A stretch of DNA of 64,000 nt from Saururus chinensis (GCA_035235625.1 CP141147.1:11645001-11709000), one strand, 5' to 3'. Shown: positions 46,458-59,045, counted from the stretch's first letter. Numbers and translations: made by a program. Notes: generated by a model not told the origin, from the sequence alone.

Positions 46458-47281
46458 ATTGAAAAGTCTAATAAGGCGTAAGTTGTTCTGTATTTTAGAA
46501 TCTCGATTTCAAACTAATTTTGAAATCTTGCATTTTAGTGCTTAGATTTCAAAATACAGACTAAAATCCTGAGTTTTTAGAACGCATGACAGAATGCATG
46601 ACAGAATACATGAAAATACAAGTCAAATTCCTACTTTTATCTAAACACAAGATATAAATATTAATCTTCAAATAGAACTATTAATATGGAGCAAACTATT
46701 TTTTCCTAATAGAGCTATTAATATGGGACAAAGGGAGATATATTTTAATTGATACTACTCAATCTTATAGTTTATAAAGAATTTTGAATTTTTAGCTTTT
46801 ACACGCTATTCCTTTATGAAGCTTCACTATATATTTCACGGGAGTGAAGATCATTTGAAAGGGATGTGATTATTGCCTTGTTAATCAAGGTGAAATCTAG
46901 TGTTACATAGGTTCAACAAGGGGCAAAGTTGTAGGGACAAAAAGAATATTAACTAAAGAGGTGGAACCAAGAAAGAACAAAGATGTTGGATAAGATTGTT
47001 TTCTTTATTGGAGACTTGGAGACGGCTATGAAATCTGTTAAGCGTACATGAGTGTGATTAATGTTAATTTTCTTTCCTGTTTATACATTTGTCAAGCATG
47101 CATATTGTGCCAGGATATAATGCAAGTCTGTGTTGTATCTAATGATTGTAGATATGTAAAGAAAAATTCATTTTCATGACGGAACTTCCAAGTTTCCAAC
47201 CTTGCATTAGTAGCAAACATCGAAGTAGGAACTATTTCAATGATAGTGTATTGGGTGGTTTTACGCCATGTTGGTAAATGT
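46458..47281. other. No gene; MITE-like ends
   Basis: 46480-46600 holds partly inverted sequence around gaatctcgatttcaaac and gatttcaaaatacag, perhaps a small MITE. 46670-46740 has two lines of the type tagaactattaatatgg and gagctattaatatggg ending acaaagggaga, like Stowaway termini (compare 1328-1353). 46860-47281 is unrecognised. The last five bases (aatgt) would be the left target duplication of TK2. Confidence 0.4.
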
Positions 47282-47702
47282 TGTAAGATCCCTAACGCTA
47301 AACCGGTTTATTTCAATTGATTTTGTTATTATTATGTGGTTTTATAGTTGATTTGGCAAGTTTATCCTGTTTTGGGATTAAAAATGGTTAAAAATGCATT
47401 TAATCAAAGTTTTATTTAATTTATTGGTTTCTATATTAAACTAAGTTTATCTAAATTTTTCTGGAAATTTTGGGAACTTTTGGTAATTTTTGAAAAAATT
47501 AGGGCATGGGTCCCGCTGTGGGCCCCACGTTTGTAATTTGGGGTGATGGATCCCACAAGATCCTAAGCCTCACTTATTGCATTATTAAAGTATTTCAAAA
47601 TTTTTAAACTTCGTTTTAAACCTAAAATGAGCAAATTACCTATTTTTAGTACTAAATTCTATTCGTACCCAAAATTTATAATTTGTATACCCCATAACTT
47701 TC

Positions 47703-47710
47703 TATAAATA
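47703..47710 (+). promoter_or_regulatory. TATA box of TK2 5' LTR
   Basis: tataaata in ctttctataaatagaaagc, about 420 bp into the LTR and repeated in the 3' LTR (55627-55634). Confidence 0.65.
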
Positions 47711-49529
47711 GAAAGCTCCAGCTTTATTCCTATTTGGGAAGGGCTGAGGTCTGGGAGGCTGTGAAGCCCTAATCCTCATTCCGTAAGAGGAAAGCTTGAT
47801 TAAGGTAAGATTAGTCTTGATTTTTCCATTAATCTCTTGGGGTTTGCCTAATTTTTCTTAATCCCATCCTTTTTGAGGTTGAATCTTGTTTTAACCTACT
47901 CAAGTTTCTGATTTTGATCCATATTTCGTAACTCTAATGAGGGATTTTCGTGTTGGAACAAAGCAAGCCCTAGATCTATGGGTTTTCAAGTGATTTAAGC
48001 TTAGATAATCGGATTTATTAAGGTATTAACTAAATCCTAAATGTTGGTAGGGATTTGAAGAGATTGAAGCTTCAAATTCGGACCAAGATTTCACTAAAGG
48101 TAAGGGTTCTTCTTCCAAATGAGTATGTGTTTCAGATTTGATGTTTGGGATGATTTATGTCGGTTTTGATTAATGTCGAACTTTAATGGTGGTTTATGAA
48201 AAGCATGATCTTTCTAACGATTTCCTTGTGTTTTAGTTGATTAATGATTAGATCTATCATTTTTTGATCTCATATCTCAATATCGTAATGTTTGGAAGTG
48301 ATATTTGAATATTTATTTCAATTTTGTATAGCTTCGATTTTGGGTTTGCAAGGTTGAAAACGAACCGGAGTTACTGTGTAGGCATTTGAACGAATGGCCA
48401 GGAAGTCGAATGACCTCGGGCTGATCAAACGGCTAAACAGCAGTTTGCCATTTTGAGTATTTTTGTTCATTTTCATGTTCCTTTTCTTAAATTTCATTAT
48501 TTTGATTATGATGAAATTAAAATATTTCATCATAATGAGTATCTTGAAACAATATTTTTCTTGGAAATGCTACTATGGAGACATGAATATTATCTTGAAA
48601 CTTATGATGTGGTTCAAGTATGAAATTAGTTACATGTTATTGGATTTTAGCATGTTAATATTCATACCATAAATTCATGTTGAGTAATTCTCCATGTCTT
48701 ACTTAGGATTCCTGCAAGTTTCAAGCATGAGATTGGACTTGTATGATTTTACATGTTATGCTAAATTATGGGTGAATTATATTTCCATGTCTGCCTTAAG
48801 TGTAGCGATGAGTATGCTTACCTAAGTCTAGCATGAGGTTGTAATTGACTTGAACTTGTGTTCTTCAAGGTTTTCACCAGTTTTTACCCATGATTTAGTT
48901 AGGGAGGAGCCATAATTAAATTATTAGAACATGTGTGTAGTTTGACGATTGTTTGTTCATAATGTATATGTCTATGCTGAGAATTGAATACTATTACTAT
49001 GTACACACACTTCTGGGATTGATTGTGGTAATTGTTTGATACATATGGTTTAGGAATGATGCATTTATGGCTGATGGGAGCACATCTCATGAATGAAAAT
49101 TCACATAGTGTTCCTCAAATTTTTACCATATTGCATGCATCACAAAAAGGGTTTTATGAACGAGATTAATCGAGATTAGCCGTGATTAATTGATTGGATG
49201 TAATTGGATGATGTTTCTTGTTGGATTAATCAATCAATGGCTTTTCATTCGGTTTTACATCCAAAATGATAGGGTTTTACGTCCCTCGAGGATGGGTTAT
49301 CCTCCCCGGGTTGAGAAAAGTGGCAATGCTATAAGGAAACCGAACTATTGAGACTATCTATACCTTGAGAATCTAGGTTGGTGTAGCCGAGTGCACCAGC
49401 ATACCAGGTTGTATTTTCCTGAAGTAATTTTACTCAAACTGTGCAATTCATTCAAACTTTCCAATCGGGGATTATCCGGAGTGAACATGGACTGCTTAGC
49501 CTTCGGCTAAATAAGCAGGGTTGTTTTCT

Positions 49530-50000
49530 TTATACATGATTATGTTACTGTGTTAGAGACACTTCTCATGCAGAATGATTACTTATGATTGAGTAGGGTT
49601 ATTCATGATTATGTTAGTGTTTTGGAGACACTCTTTCATGAAGGATGAATGCTTAATAATTGAGAATGGTTATGCATGATTATGGATGGTGTGTTAGAGA
49701 CACTTTTCATGCATGATGAATGCTTATAATTGAGAATGATTATGCATGATATGGTTAGTGTGATTGAGACACTTTTCATGTAGGCTGAATGCTTATGAAT
49801 TAGAATGATTATGCATGATATACTTAGTGTGATTGTAACACTTTTCATGCAGGTTGAATGCTTATGAATGAGAATGATTATGCATGAAATGGTTAGTGTG
49901 ATTGAGACACTTTTCATGCAGGGTAAATGCTTATGAATGAGGATGGTTATGCATGATTATGGTTGGTGTGTTAGAGACACTTCTTATACAGAATGAATGA
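49530..50000 (+). repeat. Minisatellite, ~70-bp unit x 7, in TK2 LTR
   Basis: Units start near the c of catgat at 49535, 49604, 49675, 49745, 49814, 49883 and 49952, a spacing of 69 to 71 bp. Each carries gcatgat, a tagtgtg/tggtgtg box, gagacacttttcatg and gaatgcttatgaat. Units diverge slightly, with no unique spacers between them. Confidence 0.9.
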
Positions 50001-50617
50001 AAGTACTAGGAATGTGTGATGAGAAATGAGATGATATGATGATATGTTTTATGTGATGGATTGTGTGTGAAATACCTATGATGATTTTAGATTTATCGTC
50101 TAAAAGTAAACAACCTTGCTGTGTATTTTATTCAACCCACTTTCTCGTGTGTTTTCTATTTTGGGGCTGCATGGTGCGACATACAGACAGCTAGGGTTCC
50201 CTCTATGAGGAATGATTGGTGGGCAGCTTGGAGTAGGCGAGGGTGCCTAGAGGCCCTATGTATCTTGCTTATCTATGCAGCTTGTTCTTTGGAGTTTTAT
50301 GTCTTGATGATTATGTTATATACTTTATTTTCCATATTGGCTTTAAACTCATGTTGACTTTTAATGTATGTTGTGAGAGGGCTTAGAGACTTATGGATGT
50401 GGGTATTTGTTTGAGGACTAATTATGATTATGTTGTCCTTTATTTCCTTATTTTCTCTTGTACAAAGTATATTAGGTGCGCCACTCCGTGTTATGTCACA
50501 TGTTTAAGGGGTTAAGTCTTTCGCTAGTTCAACTTTTCGTCGCCCCTATGCACACCGACCTTACCTTGGAATGGGTCTGGCTCGGGTTGGGTAAGTGCCG
50601 GGGCGTGACAAAGTGTT

Positions 50618-50629
50618 TGGTATCAAAGA
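50618..50629 (+). other. TK2 primer binding site (tRNA-iMet type)
   Basis: tggtatcaaaga, 7 bp after the LTR end, matches TGGTATCAGAGC at 10 of 12 positions. Confidence 0.78.
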
Positions 50630-50835
50630 ACCTCTTTGTTCAAGAGTAAATGAGGATTAAGTAATGAGTCTTGAATGATAATGGGGTGTGAGGTGGTAAA
50701 AGACTTAAACATAACTAGCGATGTGGAATTCCCTTAGTTGCTTGTGTTGATTGTTTGTTTGCTTGATGTGTTGTTTGAAGCTTGTGTTACTTGTCTGTTA
50801 TTAGATTGTATGATTAATGTCTAGTTGTTGTGTAG

Positions 50836-51787
50836 ATGGCTAGCTCTAATCATGGAGGTGCTACTAACCATCGGGGTGCCTGAGACCCAGAGTAGACGAT
50901 GTGTTAACGGCCGTTAAGGGGTTAACACAGTTTGTCCAAGCGAAGCATGTTAGCGGTAGTGGATCCGAGTCTCTCTCGTTGGAGGGATTCAAGAAGCTTA
51001 ACCCCCCTAGCTTCAAAAGTGGGTTTGATGCTTCTAAGGCGTATAACTGGAGACTCCACATGGAGAAAATATTCAGTGCCTTACAATGCTCAGAGGAGGA
51101 GTAGACATGCCTTGCAATATTCACTTTTGAGGGTGAGGCTCAGCGATGGTGGTTATCTATAGAGAGAGAGAGGTTCCAGGGGTGCATGGATATTCCCTGG
51201 GAGGAATTCTTGTCTGCTTTCAATGACAAATATTTCACCCTCCACATGCGGGAAGAGAAGGTGTTTCTGAACCTTCAGCAGGGATCTATGATTGTGTTGG
51301 CCTATGAGACTAGGTTTTTGGAGCTTGAATGCTTTGCACCCTGCTTCTTTGGAGATGAGTACTAGCATGGGAGAAAGTTTGAGGATGGATCGAGACCCTT
51401 CATCAAAGGCTGAGTAATTTCCTTGCGACATAAGACTTTGATGGAGATGCTTAAGATTTCCATCATTGTGGAACAGGACTCCGAGGATTACATGAGGAAG
51501 AAGGGGCAGCAACCCAAGAGGCCAAGATAGGAGGATACCCATAACCGCGGAACCATAAGCATCATTATGGTTAGCATGCTAGGAACCACACTTCCCATGT
51601 GCAATCGGATGGCCAAGGTCAAAAGGCCAATGCCACTTGTTACCTTTGCAGGTAGCAAGGGTATTATAAGAGAGAGTGTCCCCATAACACTTGTGGGGTT
51701 GCACCGAGGCGTCCACTAGTGCCACCTAATGCTACTCTAAGGTAGCAGGGAGGGCCACAAGGGAGGCCCCAGGCTAGACCACCTACC
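50836..51787 (+). pseudogene. TK2 gag
   Basis: Starts at 50836 (MASSNHGGATNH) with a stop at 50881, then shifts frame. The gag core follows: LTQFVQAKHVSGSGSE, LNPPSFKSGFDASKAYNWRL, then FEGEAQRWWLSIERERFQG, WEEFLSAFNDKYFTLHMREE and LQQGSMIVLAYETRF. The zinc knuckle near 51640-51690 reads CYLC, then stop, then YYKRECP; a ligand His is Tyr (cat to tat). Stops include 51102, 51363, 51411, 51528 and 51653, most of them tag or tga at expected Gln, Arg or Trp codons. Gag would build particles. Start chosen as the first ATG after the primer site that gives this family's N-terminus. Confidence 0.85.
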
Positions 51788-52460
51788 ATGCAGCAGGATA
51801 CTAAGGGGAAGAGGTTGGTCAATGAGGAGAAAGTCTATGCTATCTCGGCCCACGAGGCGGCCAACTCGTCAGGCATAGTGGAAGGTATGATCATCATCAC
51901 TTCTCACAATGGTAAGGTATTATTTGATACCGGATCTTCTCACTCTTTCATCTCTCCGTATTTTGCTTGTGAGCTTGATGTTGATCATAAGTTGCTATCC
52001 ATTCTATTGTGTGTGTCTATTCCTTCGTCTTCCCTTCGGGCGGAGGAATATCTTGAGAAGGTTGCTATGTGGATTGATGGGCATTAGTTGCATGTTGATT
52101 TGATTATCTTGCCTATAATTGATTTTGATGTGATTTTAGGCATGGACATGATGTCTATGTATCATGTGCATGTGGATTGTCGGGGTAAGAAATTGGTATT
52201 TACTTTTTCGGATGTTGAGCCTTTTATCTTCGAGCGTTTTAAGTGTCCTTGTGTCATCTTCTAAGGCCAAGAGGTGGATTGAAAAGGGGTGTGAAGCATT
52301 CCTTCCAAGCATCTTGGGGATGAATGTGGCATTGCCTTCACTTGAGATCGTGCAAGTTGTGGCGGAATATGCAGATGTCTTTCTTAGCGATTTGTCGGGG
52401 TTGCCACCAGAGAGGGAGATTGTGTTTCTCATTTATCTTGTCCCAAGTACATCTCTTATA
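51788..52460 (+). pseudogene. TK2 protease
   Basis: 51788-52087 is open for about 99 codons and contains VYAISAHEAANSSGIVEG and VLFDTGSSHSFISPYFA, with the catalytic DTG intact at 51926-51934. It stops at 52086 (tag in place of cag), after which DLIILPIIDFDVILGMDMM and VDCRGKKL continue the domain in frame. The linker to RT (VAEYADVFLSDLSGLPPERE, about 52360-52420) follows. The enzyme would cut gag-pol. TK1 has DPG at the same place, so TK2 keeps the better active site. Confidence 0.85.
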
Positions 52461-53720
52461 TAGAAAGTCATATATCGCATTGCTCCAACTGAGCTCAAGG
52501 AGCATAAGTCTCAGCTATAGGATTTGATGGATAAGGAGTATATTTGACCGAATGCATCTCCATGGGGCGCACTGGTTCTCTTCATGAGGAAGAAGGATGG
52601 TTCCCTCTAGCTATGCATTGATTACTAGATGTTTAATCATATAACCATCAAAAACAAATATCCCTTACCTAGTATTGACGACTTCTTTGATCAGTTGCAG
52701 CAGGCCGAGGTATTCTCTAAGATTGACTTGAGATTAGGCTATCATCAGCTTCGTATCCATCCCAATGATGTATCTAAGACGGAATTCCGGTCTCGATATT
52801 GACACTTCGAGTTCTTAGTGATGCCCTTATGCCTAACTAATGCGCTGGCATCATTCATGGACTTAATGAACAAAGTCTTCAGACCGTACTTTGATTGGTT
52901 CGTGATTATCTTCATAGATGACATCTTGATCTATTCGGCCAGCAAGGAAGAGAACGAGGAGCATCTAAGGATCCTCTTGCAGATTTTGTGGGATCACCAT
53001 CTCGACTTAAAGTTTGACAAGTACGAGTTTTGGTTGGAGAAGGTACATTTCCTTGGCCACATCATCTCTAAGGACGGTGTGGCGGTTGACCCCTTCCAAA
53101 GTGGAAGCCATGTTGAGATGGGAGCAGCCCAAAAGTGCTTCTGAGGTCCGCAACTTTTTAGGGCTCGTGGGGTATTACCATTGGTTCATTGATGTCTTTC
53201 TCTAGCATTGCATGCCCTATGACCAAGATGACAAGGAAGAATGAGAAGTTTGAGTAGAGTCAAGCATGTGAAGAAAGCTTCCAAGAGTTGAAGAAGAGGT
53301 TGACTTTAGCTCCGGTCCTGACTTTGCCTTCCGGAGCAGTGCATATGTGGTCTAGTAATGCATCACTTCATGGTTTAGGATGTGTACTTATGTAGCATGG
53401 GAGAGTGGTAGCTTATGCATCTTGATAGCTTAGAGTGCATGTGCAAAACTACTTCACTCATGACTTGGAGTTAGCGGGCGTGGTATTTGCATTGAAAATT
53501 TGGCAGCACTATCTCTATGGTGAGAAGTTTGTGGTGTTCACTGATCACAAAAGCTTGAAGTATCTATTAACCCAAAAGGACCTGAATATGAGGCAAAGGA
53601 GATGGTTGGAGTTCCTTAAGGACTATGACTTCATTATCTCTTATCATCCCAGTAGAGCTAATGTGGTGGTGGATGCTTTGAATAAAAAATCAGCCACTTC
53701 GGTAGCCTGTGTGTGTCCAA
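52461..53720 (+). pseudogene. TK2 reverse transcriptase and RNase H
   Basis: RT starts with LMDKEYI, stop (tga in place of cga), NASPWGALVLFMRKKDGS, and [17 protein letters not shown], with [13 protein letters not shown] and a stop after SRY (52800). 52818-53144 is open and holds [17 protein letters not shown] (family [10 protein letters not shown]), the catalytic [11 protein letters not shown] and [19 protein letters not shown] frameshift at about 53095 leads to [21 protein letters not shown]. RNase H at 53330-53700: [43 protein letters not shown] and the [11 protein letters not shown] end. Stops near 52608, 52628, 53203, 53253 and 53394. Catalytic aspartates of RT are present. Confidence 0.87.
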
Positions 53721-55167
53721 GAATGGCTTTTGATTGAGGAAACCATTAAGTTTAAGCCGGAGTTAGCTATGGAGGATACATGCAGTTGGTTCACCAACCT
53801 ATCCATAAGTTCTAGCTTAGTTGGTGAGGTGTTTGAAGCTCATAAGAGAGATGAGAAAACTCAAGCCTTCAAGACAAAGTTGAGGGAGAAGGCAGTGATG
53901 GACTTTGAGGAGAGGTCCGATGGGAGCTTGATGTATAGAGGCCGGTTGTGTGTGCCAAACTCCTCATAGCTTAAGGAGAGTATCTTGTCGGAGGCACACT
54001 ACTCTAGATTCTCCATCCACCTAGGGGGAATCAAGATGTACCATGATGTGAAGAGGATATTTTGGTAGAGTGGTATGAAGAGAGGCATTGCTTCTTTTGT
54101 GTCTAAGTGCCTTATTTACAACCAAGTTAAAGCAGAGCATCGTCATCTAGGTGGTTTGCTACAACCCCATCCTATCCCGTAGTAGAAGTGGGAGAATATA
54201 GCTATGGACTTTGTTTACAGTCTTCCTAGATCGCCGAGTGGTAATGATTTGTTTACGAACTCACCAAGTCCACGCACTTTTTTGCGATAAGGATTACTAC
54301 TTCCGACCGTGATTTTCATTTCACCTCCCGATTTTTGCAGAGTTTGCAGAAAGCCTTGGGTACATTGTTGCATCTTAGCTTAGCCTATCATCCCCAGACC
54401 GATAGGCAATCCTAGAGAACCATCCAAACACTTGAGGACGTGCTTCGGGCAAGTATCCTTGAGTGGAAAGGCAGTTGGGAGTAGCACCTATCATTGGTAG
54501 AGTTTGCTTATAATAACAGTTTTTAGGTGAGCATTAAAATAACACGTTTTGAGGCATTGTATGGGCAACCGTGTCGATCCCATTTATGTTGGAGTGAGGT
54601 TGGGGAACATCTTCTTACTAGCCCTGCACTTGTGCAGCAGTCGGTGGAGAAGATCTGCCTCATTAGGGAGAGGTTGTGATCGGCGCAGAGTCAGTAGAAG
54701 AGCTTTGCCTACAGGCAGCGACGAGACTTGGAGAGTAATGTGGGTGATCATGTATTTCTAAAGATATCCCCATCCCGTGGTGTGATAAGATTTGGTAAGA
54801 AGGATAAATTGTCTCCTAGATTCATTGGTCCATTTGAGATCCTAGAGCGCATCAACACCATGACTTATAGGGTGGCTCTACTTCCTTGACTGAAGAACAT
54901 CCATACCGTGTTCCACGTATCGCTTCTTCTGAACTACGAGCCTGATTCGTCCCACATATTAGACTTTGAGCCTTTGGAGTTGTGGGAGGACCTTTCCTAC
55001 TTGGGAGCACAAGTGCGTGTCTTGGATAGAAAGGAGAAAACTCTTTGACATAAGGTGATTCCTCTAGTGAATGTTCTATGGCATAATAATAACACGGAGA
55101 AGCCACATGGGAGTGGGAGGATGAAATAAGAGAGAAGTATCCCCACCTTTTTACTACTGATCTTTAG
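53721..55167 (+). pseudogene. TK2 integrase with chromodomain-like tail
   Basis: 53709-53969 covers the linker after RNase H and ends at a tag after VPNSS. The zinc region follows (AHYSRFSIHLGGIKMYHDVK; the last two Cys are partly kept). The core starts [17 protein letters not shown] at about 54200, then loses roughly 100 bp where VVDRLTKSAHF-type sequence is expected, and resumes with [29 protein letters not shown] (stop replaces the residues just before the catalytic Glu region) and LVEFAYNNSF. GPF-type module: KLSPRFIGPFEILERI-like, 54800-54850. 55050-55167 reads EATWEWEDEI-type chromodomain tail with KYPHLFTTDL and tag. The frame at 54549-54761 is a shadow of the shifted region. Inactive. 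Confidence 0.83.
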
Positions 55168-55190
55168 TAAATTTTGGGGATCAAAATTCT

Positions 55191-55205
55191 GAAAGGAGGG
55201 AAGGA
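55191..55205 (+). other. TK2 polypurine tract
   Basis: gaaaggagggaagga directly ahead of the 3' LTR. Confidence 0.8.
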
Positions 55206-57093
55206 TGTAAGATCCCTAACTATAATCCGATTTATTTCAATTAATTTTGTTATTATTATGTGGTTTTAGTGTTGATTTGGCCAGTTTGTATTGTTTTAGT
55301 ATTAAAGATGGTTAACAATGATTTTAATTAATGTTTTCTTCATTTTATTGGTTTTTATGTTAAACTAAGTTTATACAAAAAAAATTGGAATTTTTGGGAT
55401 TTTTTGGTAATTTCAAAAAAATTATGGCGCGGGTTCCGCCTTGTGCCCCACGTTTGTAATTTGAGGTGATGGGTCCCATGAGACCCTAAACCTGACTTTT
55501 TACATAATTAAAGTGTTTCAAAAAATTTAAACTTCATTTTTTACCTAAAATGAGCAAATTGCCTATTTTTAGTACTAAGTTCTATTCATACCCCACAATG
55601 TCTAATTCGTATACCCCATAACTTACTATAAATAGAAAGCTCCAGCTTCATTCCCATTTGGGAAGGACTGAGATCTGAGAGGCTGAGAATCCCTAATCCT
55701 ATTCCATATGAGGAAAGCTGGATTTAGGTAAGATTAGTCTTTATTTTTCCATTAATCACTAAGGGTTTTGCCTAATCTTTCTTAATCCCACCTTATCCAA
55801 GGTTGAATCTTATGTTAATATACTAAAGTTTTTTATTTTAATCCATATTTTGAACCTCTAATGAGGGATTTTCATTTTGGAACAAAGCAAGCCATAGATC
55901 TATGAGATTTCAAGTGATGTAGGCTTAGATAATCGGATTTATTAAGGTATTAACTAAACCATAAATTTGGGTAGGGATTTGAAGAGATTGAAGCTTCAAT
56001 TTCATACCAAGATCTCACTAAAGGTAAGAGTTCTTCCAAATGAGTCTGTGTTTCGGATTTGAAGTTTGGGATGATTTTTGTGGGTTTTACGTGATGTTGA
56101 GCTTTAATGGTGGTTTATGAAAAGCATGATCTTTCTAACTATATCGTAATGTTTGAAAAGCATGATCTTTAATGACAAGATCTATCATTCTTTGACCTCA
56201 TATTTCAATATCGTAATGTTTGGAAATGAGATTTGAATGTTTATGTTGATTTTGAATAGCTTTGATTTTGGGTTTGCAAGGTTGAAGATAAACCAGAGTT
56301 ATTGTGTAGTAACAGGCCGATTGAATGGCCAAGAGTTTGAACAGCCTTCTGGCCGATCGAATGACAAGGAGTTTGAACGGCCTTCTAGTTGATCGAACGG
56401 CATGGAGTTTGCACGTCCTTCTGGCCGATCGAATGGCTAAACAGTAGTTTTCCATTTCGAGTTTTTTTGTTTATTTTCATGTTCCTTTTCTTAAATCTCA
56501 TTATTATGGTTATGATGAGTGAATTTTACTTGGAAATGCTACTATGGAGACATGAATATTATCTTAAAGGTTATGATGTGGTTCAAGTATAAAATTAGTT
56601 ACAAGTTATTGGATTTTAGCATGTTATTATTCTTATCCTAAATTCATGTTCAGTGCTTCTCCATGTCTTACTTAGGATTCCAGTAAGTTTAAAGCATGAG
56701 AATGGGCTTGTATGCTTTTACATATGGGTGAATTATATTTCCATGTCTAGCTTAGGTGTAGTGATGAGTATGCTTACCTAAGTCTAGCATGAGGTTGTAA
56801 TTGACTTGAACTTGTGTTCTTCGAGGTTTTCACAAGTTTTTACCCATGATTTCAGTAGGGAGAAGCAATGATTAAATTATGAGAACATGTGTGTAGTTTG
56901 ACGATGGTTTGTTCATAATGCATATGTCGATGCTTAAAATTGAACAATATTACTATGTACACACACTTCTAGGATTAATTGTGGTAATTATTTTATACAT
57001 ATGGATTAGGAATGATGCATGTATGGCTGATGGGAGCACATCTAATGAATTAGAATTTACGTAGTGTTGCTAAAGTATGTACCATGTTGCATG
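55206..57093 (+). repeat. TK2 3' LTR, first 1.9 kb
   Basis: Starts tgtaagatccctaacta and follows the 5' LTR to the point corresponding to about 49136. It is cut there by ATH-D; gcatg at 57089-57093 is the left target duplication. 56300-56440 has a short duplicated stretch (cgatcgaatggc/gatcgaacggc lines) that is single in the 5' LTR. Confidence 0.9.
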
Positions 57094-58149
57094 TGTTGTT
57101 ACGTCTGAAACAAGACTATGAAGAAGTCAAATTCAGATTTATTTTACTTGCCAATTGTAGTAGACAAGGTCGATCCACAGGGAAAGACTTGTGCAACAAA
57201 GAAAATGGTTATGAAGAAATAGAGAAAGGAAAGTTTAAGAAAGAAAGAGTGAGAAGAGTATTGAGGCAATAAAAAGTCAAGAAATCAAGATGAGAAAATA
57301 CTAAGGCATTAAGGATCATTGTAACATCTAATGATGTTCTTCAAGTATCATGTTATCTCAGTTAGAATCGAATGAAAATTCTATCTAACCGGAAGATATG
57401 AACATTAAGATTGAAAATAAAGATAGAAATGCTTTGGATAGATGAAGGATAAAAACCATTGTCTCTTAAAGATTTCTATGTATCCAAATCACAAAAGATC
57501 AAAAAGGAGAGCCTTCAAGCATCTTATGTACCCAAATCACAAAGAAACAAGAAGAAGAACAATATTAAATAAACATCACTTCAAATAAATAAGACTTACT
57601 TGAAACCATTGATGAAACATGAATTGAACTCCATTAGATTGTTACAAATCACCTATAGCCTTAGCTTGAGAGCTTTAGAAAGTCATTACAATAAAACTAA
57701 AAACAAAATTACAAAATGAGAGAAGAAAATAGGAGAAGAGAGCTCCAAAGAGGAGACAATGATGCTTCTATCACGTCCACCCCTCTATTTATGTAACGTC
57801 CAGGAATTTTCTAAATTCCTAAAGTCGTACACGGGGAAATTAAGGTGTAAGACCCCTTGACCTTCCTGTGAGAATAACTTGATCATCAGTTGGAAGTGGT
57901 GGCTAAAGTATATATGGATGGAAAATAGACAAAAAGAGCTTCGAAACACCACCAAGAATGCGCGAAATGGAGTTCGGATGAGGGAGATATGATCGTTTGA
58001 AGTTGACTATAATGTGCAGGACCCGTTTACCCGAATCGGATGCGTAAATTGTCCGTTTAAGTTGCGATACGGGCCCGATTATTTAGCATTCCGAAATTGG
58101 GTTGTTGGGTTCCAATTTCTCATGGGATTAGGAGCCCTAATCCCATGCT

Positions 58150-58157
58150 TATAAATA
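58150..58157 (+). promoter_or_regulatory. TATA box of the solo LTR
   Basis: tataaata in tgcttataaatagaatt, the likely U3/R boundary, giving the element its + orientation. Confidence 0.6.
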
Positions 58158-58439
58158 GAATTAATTAGGGCTTTTTGGGGGTCTTTTTGCCCGATCAAAG
58201 GAGAGAATGGGGGCTTTTTGACGGTGAAGGAAAAGAGAGAATTTTCCGGCAAAATTCCGGTGAGATTCCGGCGAGGCGTTGGCGGCGGTGGATCGACAAC
58301 AATGTGGCCTGAGAGGTAAGACTTTGAATTGAGATTGACAGTGAATTCGTTCACTAATTCGATTAAAATTTATATTTTGACTTATGAATGTACTGTTTAC
58401 GTGAATAGTAATCTCTGCAATATTGTTCTTGTATTATTA

Positions 58440-59045
58440 ATTTAATTTTCCGGTCACCGGAACAGTGGTCGGACCGGAGCCGCGCGGTGGCCCTGGCTCT
58501 GGCCGCGACGGCCCTAGCTTCGACTGTGGCGGCCCTGGCTCCGGCGGCCTTAGCGGCGGCGGATTCGCCTGCCGCTGCGCAGGCCGCCGGTGGTTAAAAA
58601 AAAAGAAAGAAAGAAAAAGGGGATCTGTGCGGCGGCAAGGCACAGCTCCGGCCGGAGGCGGGTCCTGGCTGGACAGAATCGCCAGAAGGTGGTGATCCAG
58701 TCAGGCCAGGCCCATCGACCGGCCGTGGCGGCCTACCGTCGCAGCGCCTCCGACAGGTTTATAAAAAAAAAAAAAAAGGAATGAGAAGAGGTGGCCGCTT
58801 TGTCCCCGGCCAGCCACCGGACGGAGGCAAGGCCGAGTCCGTCAGATTCGTCGGGCGACGGCGATCCGATTGGTCTCGGCCTCGCCCGCCGGGATGCCTG
58901 TGGGGGGAAAGCAGCGCCGCCAGAGGCCGTTCGTCCTCTGGCCGGTCATGGGGAAGACGACCCTCGCGGGTCATCTGCTCCCTAGACCGGGTCGGGTAAC
59001 CCAACTCGATCCGGTCCGGTCTTGTAAAAAAAAAAAACAATTTAT
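58440..59045 (+). repeat. GC-rich block with three A-tracts in the solo LTR
   Basis: Three GC- and CpG-rich segments, each closed by an A-run: 58595-58618 (aaaaaaaaagaaagaaag), 58760-58776 and 59026-59037. The blocks contain ggc/cgg-rich triplets and produce open frames on both strands through base composition. No domain is recognisable. Confidence 0.7.

Larger units (their letters stand above)
47282..50610 (+). repeat. TK2 5' LTR (3.3 kb)
   Basis: Starts tgtaagatccctaacgct and ends gggcgtgaca. Its first ~1.86 kb match 55206-57093 line by line. No protein is supported inside it. It holds a TATA box at 47703 and a minisatellite at 49530-50000; minus-strand frames at 49636-49917 are products of that repeat. 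Confidence 0.92.

Noticed and set aside
49636..49917. Minus-strand ORF with internal peptide repeats (KSVSITLTISCIIILIHKHS-like)
   Set aside because: It is the translation of the ~70-bp minisatellite in the TK2 LTR.
49530..50000. CRISPR-like regular repeat
   Set aside because: The units are contiguous, diverged and have no unique spacers, and the locus is plant retrotransposon DNA.
54549..54761. Arginine-rich ORF as a DNA-binding protein
   Set aside because: It is a shifted frame over the TK2 integrase C-terminal region.
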